A DNA stretch of 15,416 nt from an uncultured Eubacteriales bacterium (GTDB lineage: Bacteria > Bacillota > Clostridia > Oscillospirales > CAG-272). A program made the translations under genes and the position numbers. The notes beneath the pieces are model-generated. The model was not told the DNA's origin, made no database searches, and was given only the letters and a program-made list of their open reading frames with translations. Each line of letters begins with the position of its first letter. Position 1 is the stretch's first letter. Positions 1-6,641 of the stretch are shown piece after piece. The stretch spans positions 1 through 15,416 of the forward strand of contig URCP01000068.1 in the NCBI GenBank assembly GCA_900546315.1. Direction: 5' to 3'.

Positions 1-2088
1 GGATACATAACCGGATATGTCGGCGAGCTTACTGACCTCGTTATCCCCGCGTCTGTTGAGAACCGCACCGTCGTCGGAATCGCTTCCGGGGCTTTCGCCA
101 ATAACCGGAATATCACGTCGGTTGACCTTCCCGACACGCTGAAGGAGATCGAAAGCTATGCCTTCTCGCACTGCGTGAATCTCGACTCGGTCTCGTTCGG
201 CTCGGGGCTTGAAAACATCGGCGAGCGCGCGTTTGAGTACTGCACGCATATTCCGGAGGTTAATCTCCCCGAGGGACTTAAAACGATGGGCGGATACGCG
301 TTCGACTCCTGCGAGAGGCTTGAGAGAATCACGATTCCGTCGACTCTGACCGAAATCCCGACCGGAGCTTTCCACCTTTGCTGGAGACTCATTGACGTCG
401 TCATCCCGGAGGGCGTTGAAACCGTAGGCAGTGAAGCCTTCTATGAGTGCGAGGGAATGAGATCGCTCACGCTCCCGAACTCGCTGCGGACGATAAGGAG
501 CGAAGCCTTCGCGGCTTGTGTGAGACTCGCGAGCGTTGTTGTTCCGGAAGGTGTCAGGGTCATTGAGAATCAGGCGTTCATGAGCTGCACCGGACTTACA
601 AGTATCCATCTCCCCGCGACGCTCGAAAAGCTCGGAGGCGAGTATCCCGGCGACGCGTTTGAGCGTTCCGATGTCCTCGGCTGCAACCACCTGACGTCGG
701 TAAACGTCACGGCGGGCGGAAAATACTTCTCATCGAAGGACGGACTTCTCTATAACGCTGACGGAAGCGAGCTCATCTTCTGCCCTAGAGGACTCACTGA
801 CGTGACAATCCCCGAGGGTGTCGAGAGAATTGGCGATCACGCGTTCTTCTACTGCCGTATTCTCGAAAGGGTCTCGCTCCCGTCGACTCTGACTGAGCTC
901 GGCGCGAACAGTTTCGGTGTCTGCGAGAAACTGACTTCGATCGTGATTCCGGATGGCGTGACCTCGATCGGAAACTCAGCGTTCGCAAGCTCCGCGTCGC
1001 TTAACGAGGTGACTCTCCCGTCGAGCCTTGTGACAATTGGCGACACCGCTTTCCTCGGAACGGCGTTAAGGTCGGTCGTTATCCCCGGAAAGGTTGAGAC
1101 GATCGGAAGAGAGGCCTTCGCTTACAACGATCATCTGACCGAGGCGACGATCCTTAAGAACGTGAAGAATCTCGGCGAGGGAATCTTCAGAAATTCTCCG
1201 AACGTTACGGTCTTCACCGACTCAAAGGACGCGCCGGTTTACCAATACGCGACCTCGCGCGATATTCCGGTGAGACTTATCGAAAGCGACAAGCCGGATG
1301 AACCCGGAATTATTCTCCCGGTTCTCGACGCGTTTGATGTCGAAACTGTCGTTTCCGACGGCGGAAAGGTTGTCAGCAGCCGCGAGAGAGCATACAGCGG
1401 AACCAGAATCACTCTCACAGTGACCCCTGACGATGGCTATACGCTTGTGAAACTCACCGTGACCGGAGATTACGGCGAGATCGCGGTCATATCCGACGGT
1501 GATAACTGGTATTTCACGATGCCGGCGTCGGATGTGAAAGTCAGTGCTGAGTTCGCCGCGCCCCATCAGGCGTTCGTCGACGTTCCGGAAGACGCCTACT
1601 ACGCGGACGCCGTCGACTGGGCAGTCAGAAACGGCATCACGAACGGTGTCGCGGACGGTATCTTTGCGCCGGATGCGTCCTGCACGAGAGCGCAGGCGGT
1701 GACCTTCCTCTGGAGAGCGGCGGGAGCGCCTGTGGCTGACGCTGATTGCGGCTTCGCCGATGTTGACTCTTCCGATTACTACTATGACGCGGTCGTCTGG
1801 GCGGTCACGAACGGTATTACGAACGGAGTCGGAGACGGTCTGTTCGCACCCGACGAGGTCTGCACAAGGGCGCAGATTGTGACCTTCCTCTATCGCATGG
1901 CAGGTTCACCTAAGACTGACGGAACAGTATTCGGAGACGTCGCGGCGGATTCGTACTATGCGTCCGCGGTCAGCTGGGCAGTATCAGGCGGAGTCACGAA
2001 CGGCGTCGGAAATGATTCCTTCGCGCCGGACAATATTTGCACGAGAGCACAGATTGTGACGTTACTCTACAGATACGCCGGTATCTGA
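1..2088 (+). CDS. BspA-like LRR surface protein with bacterial-repeat and three SLH domains (5' partial)
   Basis: The frame is open from base 1, so the start and any signal peptide lie outside the window; about 695 residues are visible. Residues 1 to about 420 are leucine-rich repeats of the BspA/LRR_5 type with a period near 23 residues, seen as recurrent 'IPEGVxxIGxxAFxxC' and 'LPSTLxxI' units. Residues of about 443-520 resemble an InlB-like bacterial repeat ('VVSDGGKV', 'VTPDDGYTLVKLTV', 'FTMPASDVKVSAEF'). Residues 524-695 are three SLH domains with the motifs 'AVxWAVxxGITNGV', 'FAPD' and 'CTRAQxVTFLWR'. By family knowledge, SLH triplets bind pyruvylated secondary cell-wall polymers, so the LRR part should be displayed outside, possibly for adhesion. 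The anchor closely matches that of the protein at 8381-12148. The stop is followed at once by a terminator, so the gene ends its transcript. The ligand is unknown. Confidence 0.95.
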   Translation, partial: GYITGYVGELTDLVIPASVENRTVVGIASGAFANNRNITSVDLPDTLKEIESYAFSHCVNLDSVSFGSGLENIGERAFEYCTHIPEVNLPEGLKTMGGYAFDSCERLERITIPSTLTEIPTGAFHLCWRLIDVVIPEGVETVGSEAFYECEGMRSLTLPNSLRTIRSEAFAACVRLASVVVPEGVRVIENQAFMSCTGLTSIHLPATLEKLGGEYPGDAFERSDVLGCNHLTSVNVTAGGKYFSSKDGLLYNADGSELIFCPRGLTDVTIPEGVERIGDHAFFYCRILERVSLPSTLTELGANSFGVCEKLTSIVIPDGVTSIGNSAFASSASLNEVTLPSSLVTIGDTAFLGTALRSVVIPGKVETIGREAFAYNDHLTEATILKNVKNLGEGIFRNSPNVTVFTDSKDAPVYQYATSRDIPVRLIESDKPDEPGIILPVLDAFDVETVVSDGGKVVSSRERAYSGTRITLTVTPDDGYTLVKLTVTGDYGEIAVISDGDNWYFTMPASDVKVSAEFAAPHQAFVDVPEDAYYADAVDWAVRNGITNGVADGIFAPDASCTRAQAVTFLWRAAGAPVADADCGFADVDSSDYYYDAVVWAVTNGITNGVGDGLFAPDEVCTRAQIVTFLYRMAGSPKTDGTVFGDVAADSYYASAVSWAVSGGVTNGVGNDSFAPDNICTRAQIVTLLYRYAGI

Positions 2089-2103
2089 TGCTATAACTCG
2101 AAA

Positions 2104-2146
2104 AAATGAGCCCGACAGCCGGTCGGGCTCATTTGGCTGTTTTTTT
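2104..2146 (+). terminator. Rho-independent terminator of the LRR/SLH gene
   Basis: A perfect 13-bp stem (AAATGAGCCCGAC with GTCGGGCTCATTT, 2104-2116 and 2122-2134) closes a 5-nt loop and is followed by GGCTG and a run of seven T at 2140-2146. It lies 15 bp after the stop codon. Confidence 0.9.
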
Positions 2147-2156
2147 CGTCTTCCTG

Positions 2157-2185
2157 TTGCAAACCGGAAGTCTTTGTGCTATAAT
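2157..2185 (+). promoter_or_regulatory. Sigma-A-type promoter for the ZIP/reductase pair
   Basis: TTGCAA at 2157-2162, a 17-bp spacer, then TATAAT at 2180-2185, with TGC just before the -10 (extended -10). It lies after the terminator at 2104-2146 and about 190 bp before the ZIP start, so transcription should begin near 2192 and yield a long leader. Confidence 0.8.
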
Positions 2186-2191
2186 ATAATC

Positions 2192-2377
2192 AGAAGAGTA
2201 CAGGAACGGCTGCCGCGCGGCGGCTTTTCAAAAACGCACGGGTTAGCATGCTCTAACCTGTGTCGGAGTTATATTTGAGAAAACACTGGTTTAAGGTTAA
2301 TTTTGCAGAAAAACAAAAATACAAATATTTTTCTGCGAAAACCCTATTTATTCAGCGTTTCTTTGAGAAGGTGTGAT
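2192..2377 (+). promoter_or_regulatory. Long structured 5' leader of the ZIP transporter gene
   Basis: This untranslated stretch can form three separate hairpins. A: GCTGCC with GGCGGC, loop GCGC (2209-2224), followed by TTTT. B: a 10-bp stem with one G-U pair at 2237-2246 and 2253-2262, loop CATGCT. C: GCAGAAAAA with TTTTTCTGC at 2305-2313 and 2328-2336, extendable by four pairs to 2301-2340. A leader this long and folded before a metal transporter suggests cis-regulation. I do not recognise a named riboswitch class: the yybP-ykoY hallmarks I know were not found, and I cannot exclude other classes. Function is inference. Confidence 0.4.
2366..2373 (+). promoter_or_regulatory. Ribosome-binding site fixing a TTG start for the ZIP gene
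   Basis: AGAAGGTG sits 4 nt before TTG at 2378 (6 nt from its GG pair). The in-frame TTG at 2303 has no such site, lies inside hairpin C and would add 25 polar residues before the first membrane segment. Confidence 0.7.
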
Positions 2378-3154
2378 TTGGAAGTTTTTTTCGGAATACT
2401 TATTCCATTTATCGGAACGACGCTCGGCTCGGCGTGCGTGTTCTTTATGAAGAAGTCGCTCGGCGTGACGGTTCGGCGCGCGCTTTCCGGGTTTGCCGCC
2501 GGTGTCATGGTCGCGGCGTCTGTATGGAGCCTGCTGATACCTGCGATCGGGCAGTCCGAGGGGATGGGCAGGCTGTCGTTCATTCCGGCTCTTGTCGGTT
2601 TCTGGATTGGCGTGCTGTTTCTGCTCGCGCTCGACCATCTCATTCCGCATCTGCACATGGGCAGCGAACAGGCTGAGGGACCGAAGAGCCGACTCAGCCG
2701 CGCCACAATGATGGTTCTCGCCGTGACTCTTCACAATATCCCGGAGGGAATGGCTGTTGGCGTGATGTACGCCGGATTTCTCTCCGGCGGCGCGAAGATC
2801 ACGGCGGCGGGCGCGTTGGCGCTGTCGCTCGGAATCGCGATACAGAATTTCCCGGAGGGCGCGATAATCTCGATGCCGCTCAGAGCCGAGGGAGAAGGGA
2901 AGAGACGGGCGTTCATCGGCGGAGTTCTCTCGGGTATTGTTGAGCCGATTGGCGCTGTGCTGACGCTTATCGCGGCGCAGCTTGTGATACCGGCTCTGCC
3001 GTATCTTCTGAGCTTTGCCGCCGGGGCTATGCTGTATGTTGTCGTCGAGGAGCTTATACCGGAGATGTCTCAGGGGGAGCACTCGAATGTCGGAACAGTT
3101 TTCTTCGCGGTCGGGTTCAGCGTGATGATGGCGCTTGATGTCGCGCTCGGGTGA
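2378..3154 (+). CDS. ZIP-family divalent metal transporter (GufA-like)
   Basis: A 258-residue polytopic membrane protein starting at TTG 2378 behind a good ribosome site. ZIP proteins move zinc, and in some members iron or manganese, into the cytoplasm. Eight hydrophobic segments can be traced. A histidine-bearing stretch 'DHLIPHLHMG' (about 86-95) lies in the loop before TM4. TM4 carries 'HNIPEGMAVGV' (119-129) and TM5 'QNFPEGAI' (156-163), the paired motifs that form the ZIP metal site; TM5 has Q where several relatives have H. Later 'VEP' (188-190) and 'EELIPE' (224-229) add conserved acidic residues. Length is normal for the bacterial GufA/ZupT group. The leader at 2192-2377 may regulate it, and the reductase-like gene follows 34 bp downstream, so the two are probably co-transcribed. 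The metal preferred cannot be told from sequence. Confidence 0.93.
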   Translation: MEVFFGILIPFIGTTLGSACVFFMKKSLGVTVRRALSGFAAGVMVAASVWSLLIPAIGQSEGMGRLSFIPALVGFWIGVLFLLALDHLIPHLHMGSEQAEGPKSRLSRATMMVLAVTLHNIPEGMAVGVMYAGFLSGGAKITAAGALALSLGIAIQNFPEGAIISMPLRAEGEGKRRAFIGGVLSGIVEPIGAVLTLIAAQLVIPALPYLLSFAAGAMLYVVVEELIPEMSQGEHSNVGTVFFAVGFSVMMALDVALG

Positions 3155-3175
3155 CAAAAAACAAAAAATGAAAAC

Positions 3176-3180
3176 AGGAA
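3176..3180 (+). promoter_or_regulatory. Ribosome-binding site supporting a GTG start at 3189
   Basis: AGGAA lies 8 nt before GTG 3189. The alternative ATG at 3168 is preceded only by A-rich sequence without a purine-rich site, and adds seven residues ahead of the usual Rossmann beta-strand. Confidence 0.55.
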
Positions 3181-3188
3181 AAATTGAA

Positions 3189-4121
3189 GTGAAAATACTG
3201 ATATACGGCGCGGGAGTACTCGGCTGTAACCTCGCGCGGAATTTTTTCCGTGCCGGAAAGGACGTGACGCTGCTCGCGCGCGGAAGCTGGGCGGAGGAGA
3301 TAAAGAAGAACGGACTGCGGATAAATGACAAATTCTCACCGTTTGTCTCGGTCACAAAAGTTCCGGTAGTGACGGAGCTGAAACCTGAGGACGACTATGA
3401 CGTGATATTCGTCGTGATGCGCTGCTCTCAGGTCTGGGCAGTGACAGAAACTCTGCGGGCGAGCAGAGTGAAGAACATCGTTTTTGTCGGAAACAACGTT
3501 CGCGCCACGGAGATTGCCTCGTTCCTGCCGGAGAAGAACGTCATGTTCGCGTTTTCGCTCTCCGCCGGGCACCGCGAGCGCGACCGGGTGGTGTCGATCG
3601 ATCTGAAGAAGATCACCATCGGTCAGCTTTCCGGATCGCCGTCGAACGAGCGGCTTATCGGCGAAATATTCGCCGGTATGAAATACAAGGTGGTCTATCA
3701 GCCAGCGATGGAGGATTATCTCCTCTGCCACGCCGCGTTCGTGCTTCCGGCGGCATTTGCCTGCTACAAGACCGACGGCGACCTTAAGAAATTAAAGGGA
3801 AACACCGCGTACCTGAACCGTATGATCGACGCCAATATCGAGGGCTACCGCGCGATAAAGAACGCCGGACATGAGATACTTCCTGAGGGCGACAAGGACT
3901 TCGAGAGTGAGAAGTATCGTAAGACCTGCCTGAATTTTTTCAGGTTGATGTGCGCGACGAGCCTCGGAAAGATCTGCGCGTCCGACCACGCGATGAACGC
4001 CGTCGACGAGATGAGCGCGCTGAACCGGGATATGAAGTCCTTCTTCGACGCGAACGGCGCGGATTATCCCGTGTGGAAAGAGCTTGAGAGCGAGTGCGGG
4101 AAGTATCTGAAGCAGAGTTGA
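3189..4121 (+). CDS. Ketopantoate reductase (PanE/ApbA)-like NAD(P)-binding protein, divergent
   Basis: With GTG 3189 as start the product has 310 residues, normal for the family. The N-terminus 'MKILIYGAGVLG' gives a GxGxxG nucleotide-binding loop at residues 7-12, followed by 'ARG' at about 30-32, as in PanE-type enzymes that reduce 2-dehydropantoate for CoA synthesis. An Asn pair (102-103, 'VGNNV') sits where the family has its 'QNG' motif. The C-terminal helical domain carries 'DHAMNAVDEM' (266-275), recurrent in clostridial relatives. The central helix that normally holds the catalytic Lys in a 'W/K..xxN' context reads 'EDYLLCHAAFVLPAAF' (175-190), without Lys or Asn. The protein is therefore probably not a true ketopantoate reductase; substrate unknown. 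ATG 3168 is the alternative start. It is the last gene of the ZIP transcript. Confidence 0.85.
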   Translation: MKILIYGAGVLGCNLARNFFRAGKDVTLLARGSWAEEIKKNGLRINDKFSPFVSVTKVPVVTELKPEDDYDVIFVVMRCSQVWAVTETLRASRVKNIVFVGNNVRATEIASFLPEKNVMFAFSLSAGHRERDRVVSIDLKKITIGQLSGSPSNERLIGEIFAGMKYKVVYQPAMEDYLLCHAAFVLPAAFACYKTDGDLKKLKGNTAYLNRMIDANIEGYRAIKNAGHEILPEGDKDFESEKYRKTCLNFFRLMCATSLGKICASDHAMNAVDEMSALNRDMKSFFDANGADYPVWKELESECGKYLKQS

Positions 4122-4134
4122 GCGATATACCATA

Positions 4135-4167
4135 CCCCCGGAGGCAGTCCGCTTCCGGGGGATTTCG
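4135..4167 (+). terminator. Probable terminator hairpin after the reductase-like gene
   Basis: CCCCCGGA (4135-4142) pairs with TCCGGGGG (4154-4161) and the stem can extend inward by three pairs. Only ATTTCG follows, so the U-tract is weak. It stands 13 bp after the stop codon. Confidence 0.6.
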
Positions 4168-4275
4168 TCGACAATCTGAATTTGCAGATGGCAGAAAAGT
4201 TTACAACTGTGTGCTATAAAAAAATCCCCGACAAAAATCGCTTCCGTATCGTTATATAATTCAGAAGAAGTCATC

Positions 4276-4808
4276 ATGCCAGAGATCACGGTCGAAAACG
4301 GCTTTGAAGAATTCTACGAGCGGAATTACAGGATGGTATACCGCGTCTGTTTTACATATATGAAAGACAAGCCCGAAGCCGAGGACTGCGCCAAGGACGT
4401 TTTCGTCAAGGTTCTGACCGGAAAGTTCGAATTCAACGATGACACACGAGAAGAAGTGGCTGACGATCTCCGCTGTAAATCTCTGCAAGGACAGGCTGAA
4501 ACACTGGTTCCGGCGAAAAGTCAGCTCGATAGATGGCGATTTCAACGAGCCGGAGGGGTGAATCAATCCCGGAACCTGACGAGACGTTCGACGCCGTGAT
4601 GCGGCTCCCGACGAAGTACAAGGACGTTATCTATCTTCACTATTATATGGATTACAAGACAGACTAGACCGTGGAGATGCTGCGCAAGCCGCCGTCGACT
4701 GTGTTGAGCCATCTTCCCGAGGTTCGCGCGCTTCTTAAAAAGCAGATCGGAGGAACACTACACTCTCCGCGCGTCGAAAAGCGATGGTATATCAGATATG
4801 AACGGTGA
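4276..4808 (+). pseudogene. ECF-type RNA polymerase sigma factor, broken by two frameshifts and a stop
   Basis: Three frames together read as one sigma-70 ECF protein. Frame one (ATG 4276 to about 4446) gives region 2: 'FEEFYERNYRMVYRVCFTYM' and 'EAEDCAKDVFVKVL'. Near 4442-4448 the match moves to the next frame: 'EKKWLTISAVNLCKDRLKHW' up to a TGA at 4559. From about 4569 a third frame gives region 4: 'PDETFDAVMRLPTKYKDVIY', an in-frame TAG at 4665-4667 where a Glu-like codon is expected, then 'KPPSTVLSHLPEVRALLKK' to TGA 4806. The part before the first shift cannot recruit a promoter without region 4. An AGAAG run about 9 nt upstream and TATAAT at 4255-4260 are visible, but the latter is too close to the ATG to be a normal promoter. 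The gene was probably autogenous with a neighbour now lost to insertion-sequence debris on its 3' side. Confidence 0.85.
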
Positions 4809-4925
4809 GATCATATCGCGTGAGTCGATAGAGAACGGAGGTGACGCGGAAATCATAACGCTGAATATCCTCGGCGAGTGCCGGCTTATCGGGAGGACAT
4901 CTGACGGCGTGCATATTTTTGAGTC
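4798..4925 (+). pseudogene. Possible remnant of the gene downstream of the ECF sigma factor
   Basis: A plus-strand frame opens at ATG 4798, overlapping the end of the sigma pseudogene, and reads 'MNGEIISRESIENGGDAEI' then 'LGECRLIGRTSDGVHIFE'. Base composition is like the native genes up to about 4925 and then turns A+T-rich where the transposase debris begins. ECF genes often have an anti-sigma gene next to them, but I do not recognise this peptide as one. No ribosome site is obvious. It may equally be noncoding sequence read through by chance. Confidence 0.25.
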
Positions 4926-4939
4926 GTCGCCGCCCTTGG

Positions 4940-5262
4940 CAATATATATTATTATCGCATTTTTATGCCGTTCTGCTAAGGATGGCGGCAGCCTGTCCCC
5001 GTACATCACAGAAAGCTCAGCATATACCTGTCCCCAGTCACGAAGCGTGTTCGTCCACTTTTTCGTAATGTTGTCAGCAGTCAGATAAAGCGCCTTCAGC
5101 AAAGCCTTACTGTCCGGAAACACATTCCGTGACCTGTTAAGCCTCTCTATAGCGTTAGTCGCACAGATCACCCTCCGCACAATATCCGAAAACTTGAACA
5201 TAGGACTGACAGCCGCCCAGTTGTCCTTCCAGCGATCCATAGATCCCGGATACTTCTTATTC
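4940..5262 (-). mobile_element. IS256 (mutator-type) transposase C-terminal remnant
   Basis: On the minus strand the peptide includes 'KKYPGSMDRWKDNW', 'SPMFKFSDIVRRV', 'TNAIERLN', 'FPDSKALLKALYL' and 'KKWTNTLRDWGQVYAELSVM', ending near 'YGDRLP'. This is the C-terminal third of an IS256-family transposase, including the conserved TNAIE glutamate. Compared with the family pattern I remember ('TNAIESLNxxxRKxNxxRxVFP'), about seven residues are missing between 'LN' and 'RSRNVFP'. The N-terminal two thirds, with the two catalytic Asp residues, are absent. No terminal inverted repeat could be placed, and the left limit is approximate because the frame stays open into flanking sequence. It cannot encode a working transposase. 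Confidence 0.8.
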
Positions 5263-5264
5263 CG

Positions 5265-5413
5265 GAGCCCCTTTTTTGTACCGGCACTTGAGCGATGCGC
5301 TTTGATATAAGTTCCGTCTGTATACAGATCCTGCATATCCGGATTCTCACGGACATTTTCAAATAACTGTCTGAGCCTTTCGATTTTCTGCCACTGAGAA
5401 AATATTTGATTAA
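5265..5413 (-). mobile_element. IS5-family (IS427-like) transposase internal remnant
   Basis: Minus-strand translation gives 'EINQIFSQWQKIERLRQLFE', then 'DMQDLYTDGTYIKAHRSSAG' and 'TKKG'. The D-G/S-T-Y-I-K-A-H-x-x-x-A-G-x-K-K pattern is the region around the first catalytic Asp of IS5/IS427-type DDE transposases. A stop codon closes the frame upstream of 5413 and the sequence switches directly into IS256-type sequence at about 5258-5268 without a frame break. Only about 50 residues of IS5-like sequence remain. Confidence 0.6.
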
Positions 5414-5450
5414 TTTCATGCGTTTGAGTTTAGAAACACGCTCTGATTTG

Positions 5451-6631
5451 TCATTTCGTGACGTTCATATTCACCGCGCAGAGGTGGCTGTCCTCCTGCG
5501 GGTCTCCCCTGACGGCTCCGATATAATCTTTGCCGAGAAGGTCGAAGAAATCTCCGCTGACGTTCAGCTCCGGCAGTCTGCCGACAAGCTTTCCGCCCTC
5601 GAGCAGATACGCCATCTGCACCGGCGTCGCGAAATGACCGTCCGGCGTCATGTCTCCGCCCGACGCCAGAACCACGAACACAGCCTTTCCGGGAACGAGC
5701 TCCGCGAGCGTCTTCGCGGTGGGGTCGAGCCAGAAGCTGTGGAACGCGAGCGTCGGAACGCCGTCATAAGCCGCGGTAGCAGTCCCGAGTTCAGACAGTC
5801 CGAACTGATCCGCCGACTTCTTTGTCGTCAGGAGACCGGTCAGCTTTCCGTTCTCAATGAGAGTCGGGCGAAGACCCTCAGCAACCTTGCCTTCGTCGTC
5901 GAAAAAGCAGACTCCGTTATGTGTCTCCGGGTTCATGTCGTCGCGGAAGGACAGCTTATCCGAGAAGACCTTCTCGCCGAGCTTCCCGCTGAGGAGCGAC
6001 GCGCCGGAAACGTACATCTCGCCGACAAAATGCTGTAGAAATGTGCCGAACAGGTCGGATGTACCCATGACGACCGGGTATTTCCCGGGCTCGATATCGG
6101 CGGGCGTATAGTAAGCGTCGTACTGTTCACCGAACTTTTCAAGCCGAGAAACGTGTCGAACAGGTTGCCGGACCCGCGGTTCTGCACGGCGAGCTCAATC
6201 GAGAGATCGCGCCCTGAGGAGACAAGGTGGCGACCCTTCGAGTTCCTGTACTCGGTTTTCATGTGGGTCATGCGTATCTTGTTCGAGAACGCGAACTTCG
6301 GGCAGCGCTCGCCGAGGCGGTCGAGGAAGGACTGCATGGTCGGGATGAGCTCCGGGACAGGGATTATCTCTTCGTCGTGAAGGTCGGTCATCTCAAGCTC
6401 TCTATCGGGCTTGCAGGGGTAGGGGATGCCGAGCCCGAGCGCTTCCGTCGCTTTCTTTGTGAGTTCGTTTTCGTCCGGGGTTCCGAGGCAGCCGGCGATG
6501 CCGATCTTCCCGTCCTCATATACGCGGACAGTGCCGGTCGTCTCTTCCTTTTCACGGAAGCTGTCGATCTTTCCGCCGGTCACGTTCAGGGCGACCGAGC
6601 TGTTTGTTTTTGTTATGAATTCCTTTTCCAT
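5451..6631 (-). pseudogene. tldE: TldE/PmbA-like metalloprotease partner subunit, single frameshift
   Basis: Begins at ATG 6631-6629 behind GAGGTGA, 10 bp after the tldD stop, so the two form an operon. TldD and TldE act as a heterodimeric zinc metalloprotease that trims unfolded or modified peptides; TldE lacks the HExxxH site and supports the partner. The first frame runs 'MEKEFITKTNSSVALNV' to 'AVQNRGSGNLFDTFLG'; the protein then continues one frame over as 'EKFGEQYDAYYTPADIEPGK', through 'GTSDLFGTFLQHFVGEMYVS' and 'VVLASGGDMTPDGHFATPVQ' to a TGA at 5453-5451. The switch is at about 6141-6142, where one T seems missing from a TTT codon read on the minus strand. With that base restored the protein has 393 residues, somewhat shorter than E. 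coli PmbA. Everything past the shift is intact in sequence, so a sequencing or assembly indel is possible. Confidence 0.85.
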
Positions 6632-6641
6632 TACCTTCACC

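Noticed and set aside
175..1240. Regularly spaced similar sequences that might suggest a CRISPR or satellite array
   Set aside because: The period is about 69 bp in coding frame and matches 23-residue LRR units with silent variation; there are no identical repeats or unique spacers.
2240..2262. Hairpin whose complement contains a tRNA D-arm-like GGTTAGAGC
   Set aside because: No acceptor stem, anticodon arm or T-arm can be built around it; the likeness is short and probably chance.
2192..2377. Known manganese (yybP-ykoY) or guanidine-II (mini-ykkC) riboswitch
   Set aside because: The conserved loop sequences I know for these classes are absent from the hairpin loops (GCGC and CATGCT), so I leave the leader unclassified.
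2348..3355. 335-codon minus-strand frame across the ZIP and reductase genes
   Set aside because: Crosses two real plus-strand genes, has Arg/His-rich composition and no start signal.
4251..4260. TATAAT at 4255-4260 as promoter of the ECF sigma gene
   Set aside because: No -35 at proper distance, and the ATG is only 15 bp further on, which leaves no room for the ribosome site after the predicted transcription start.
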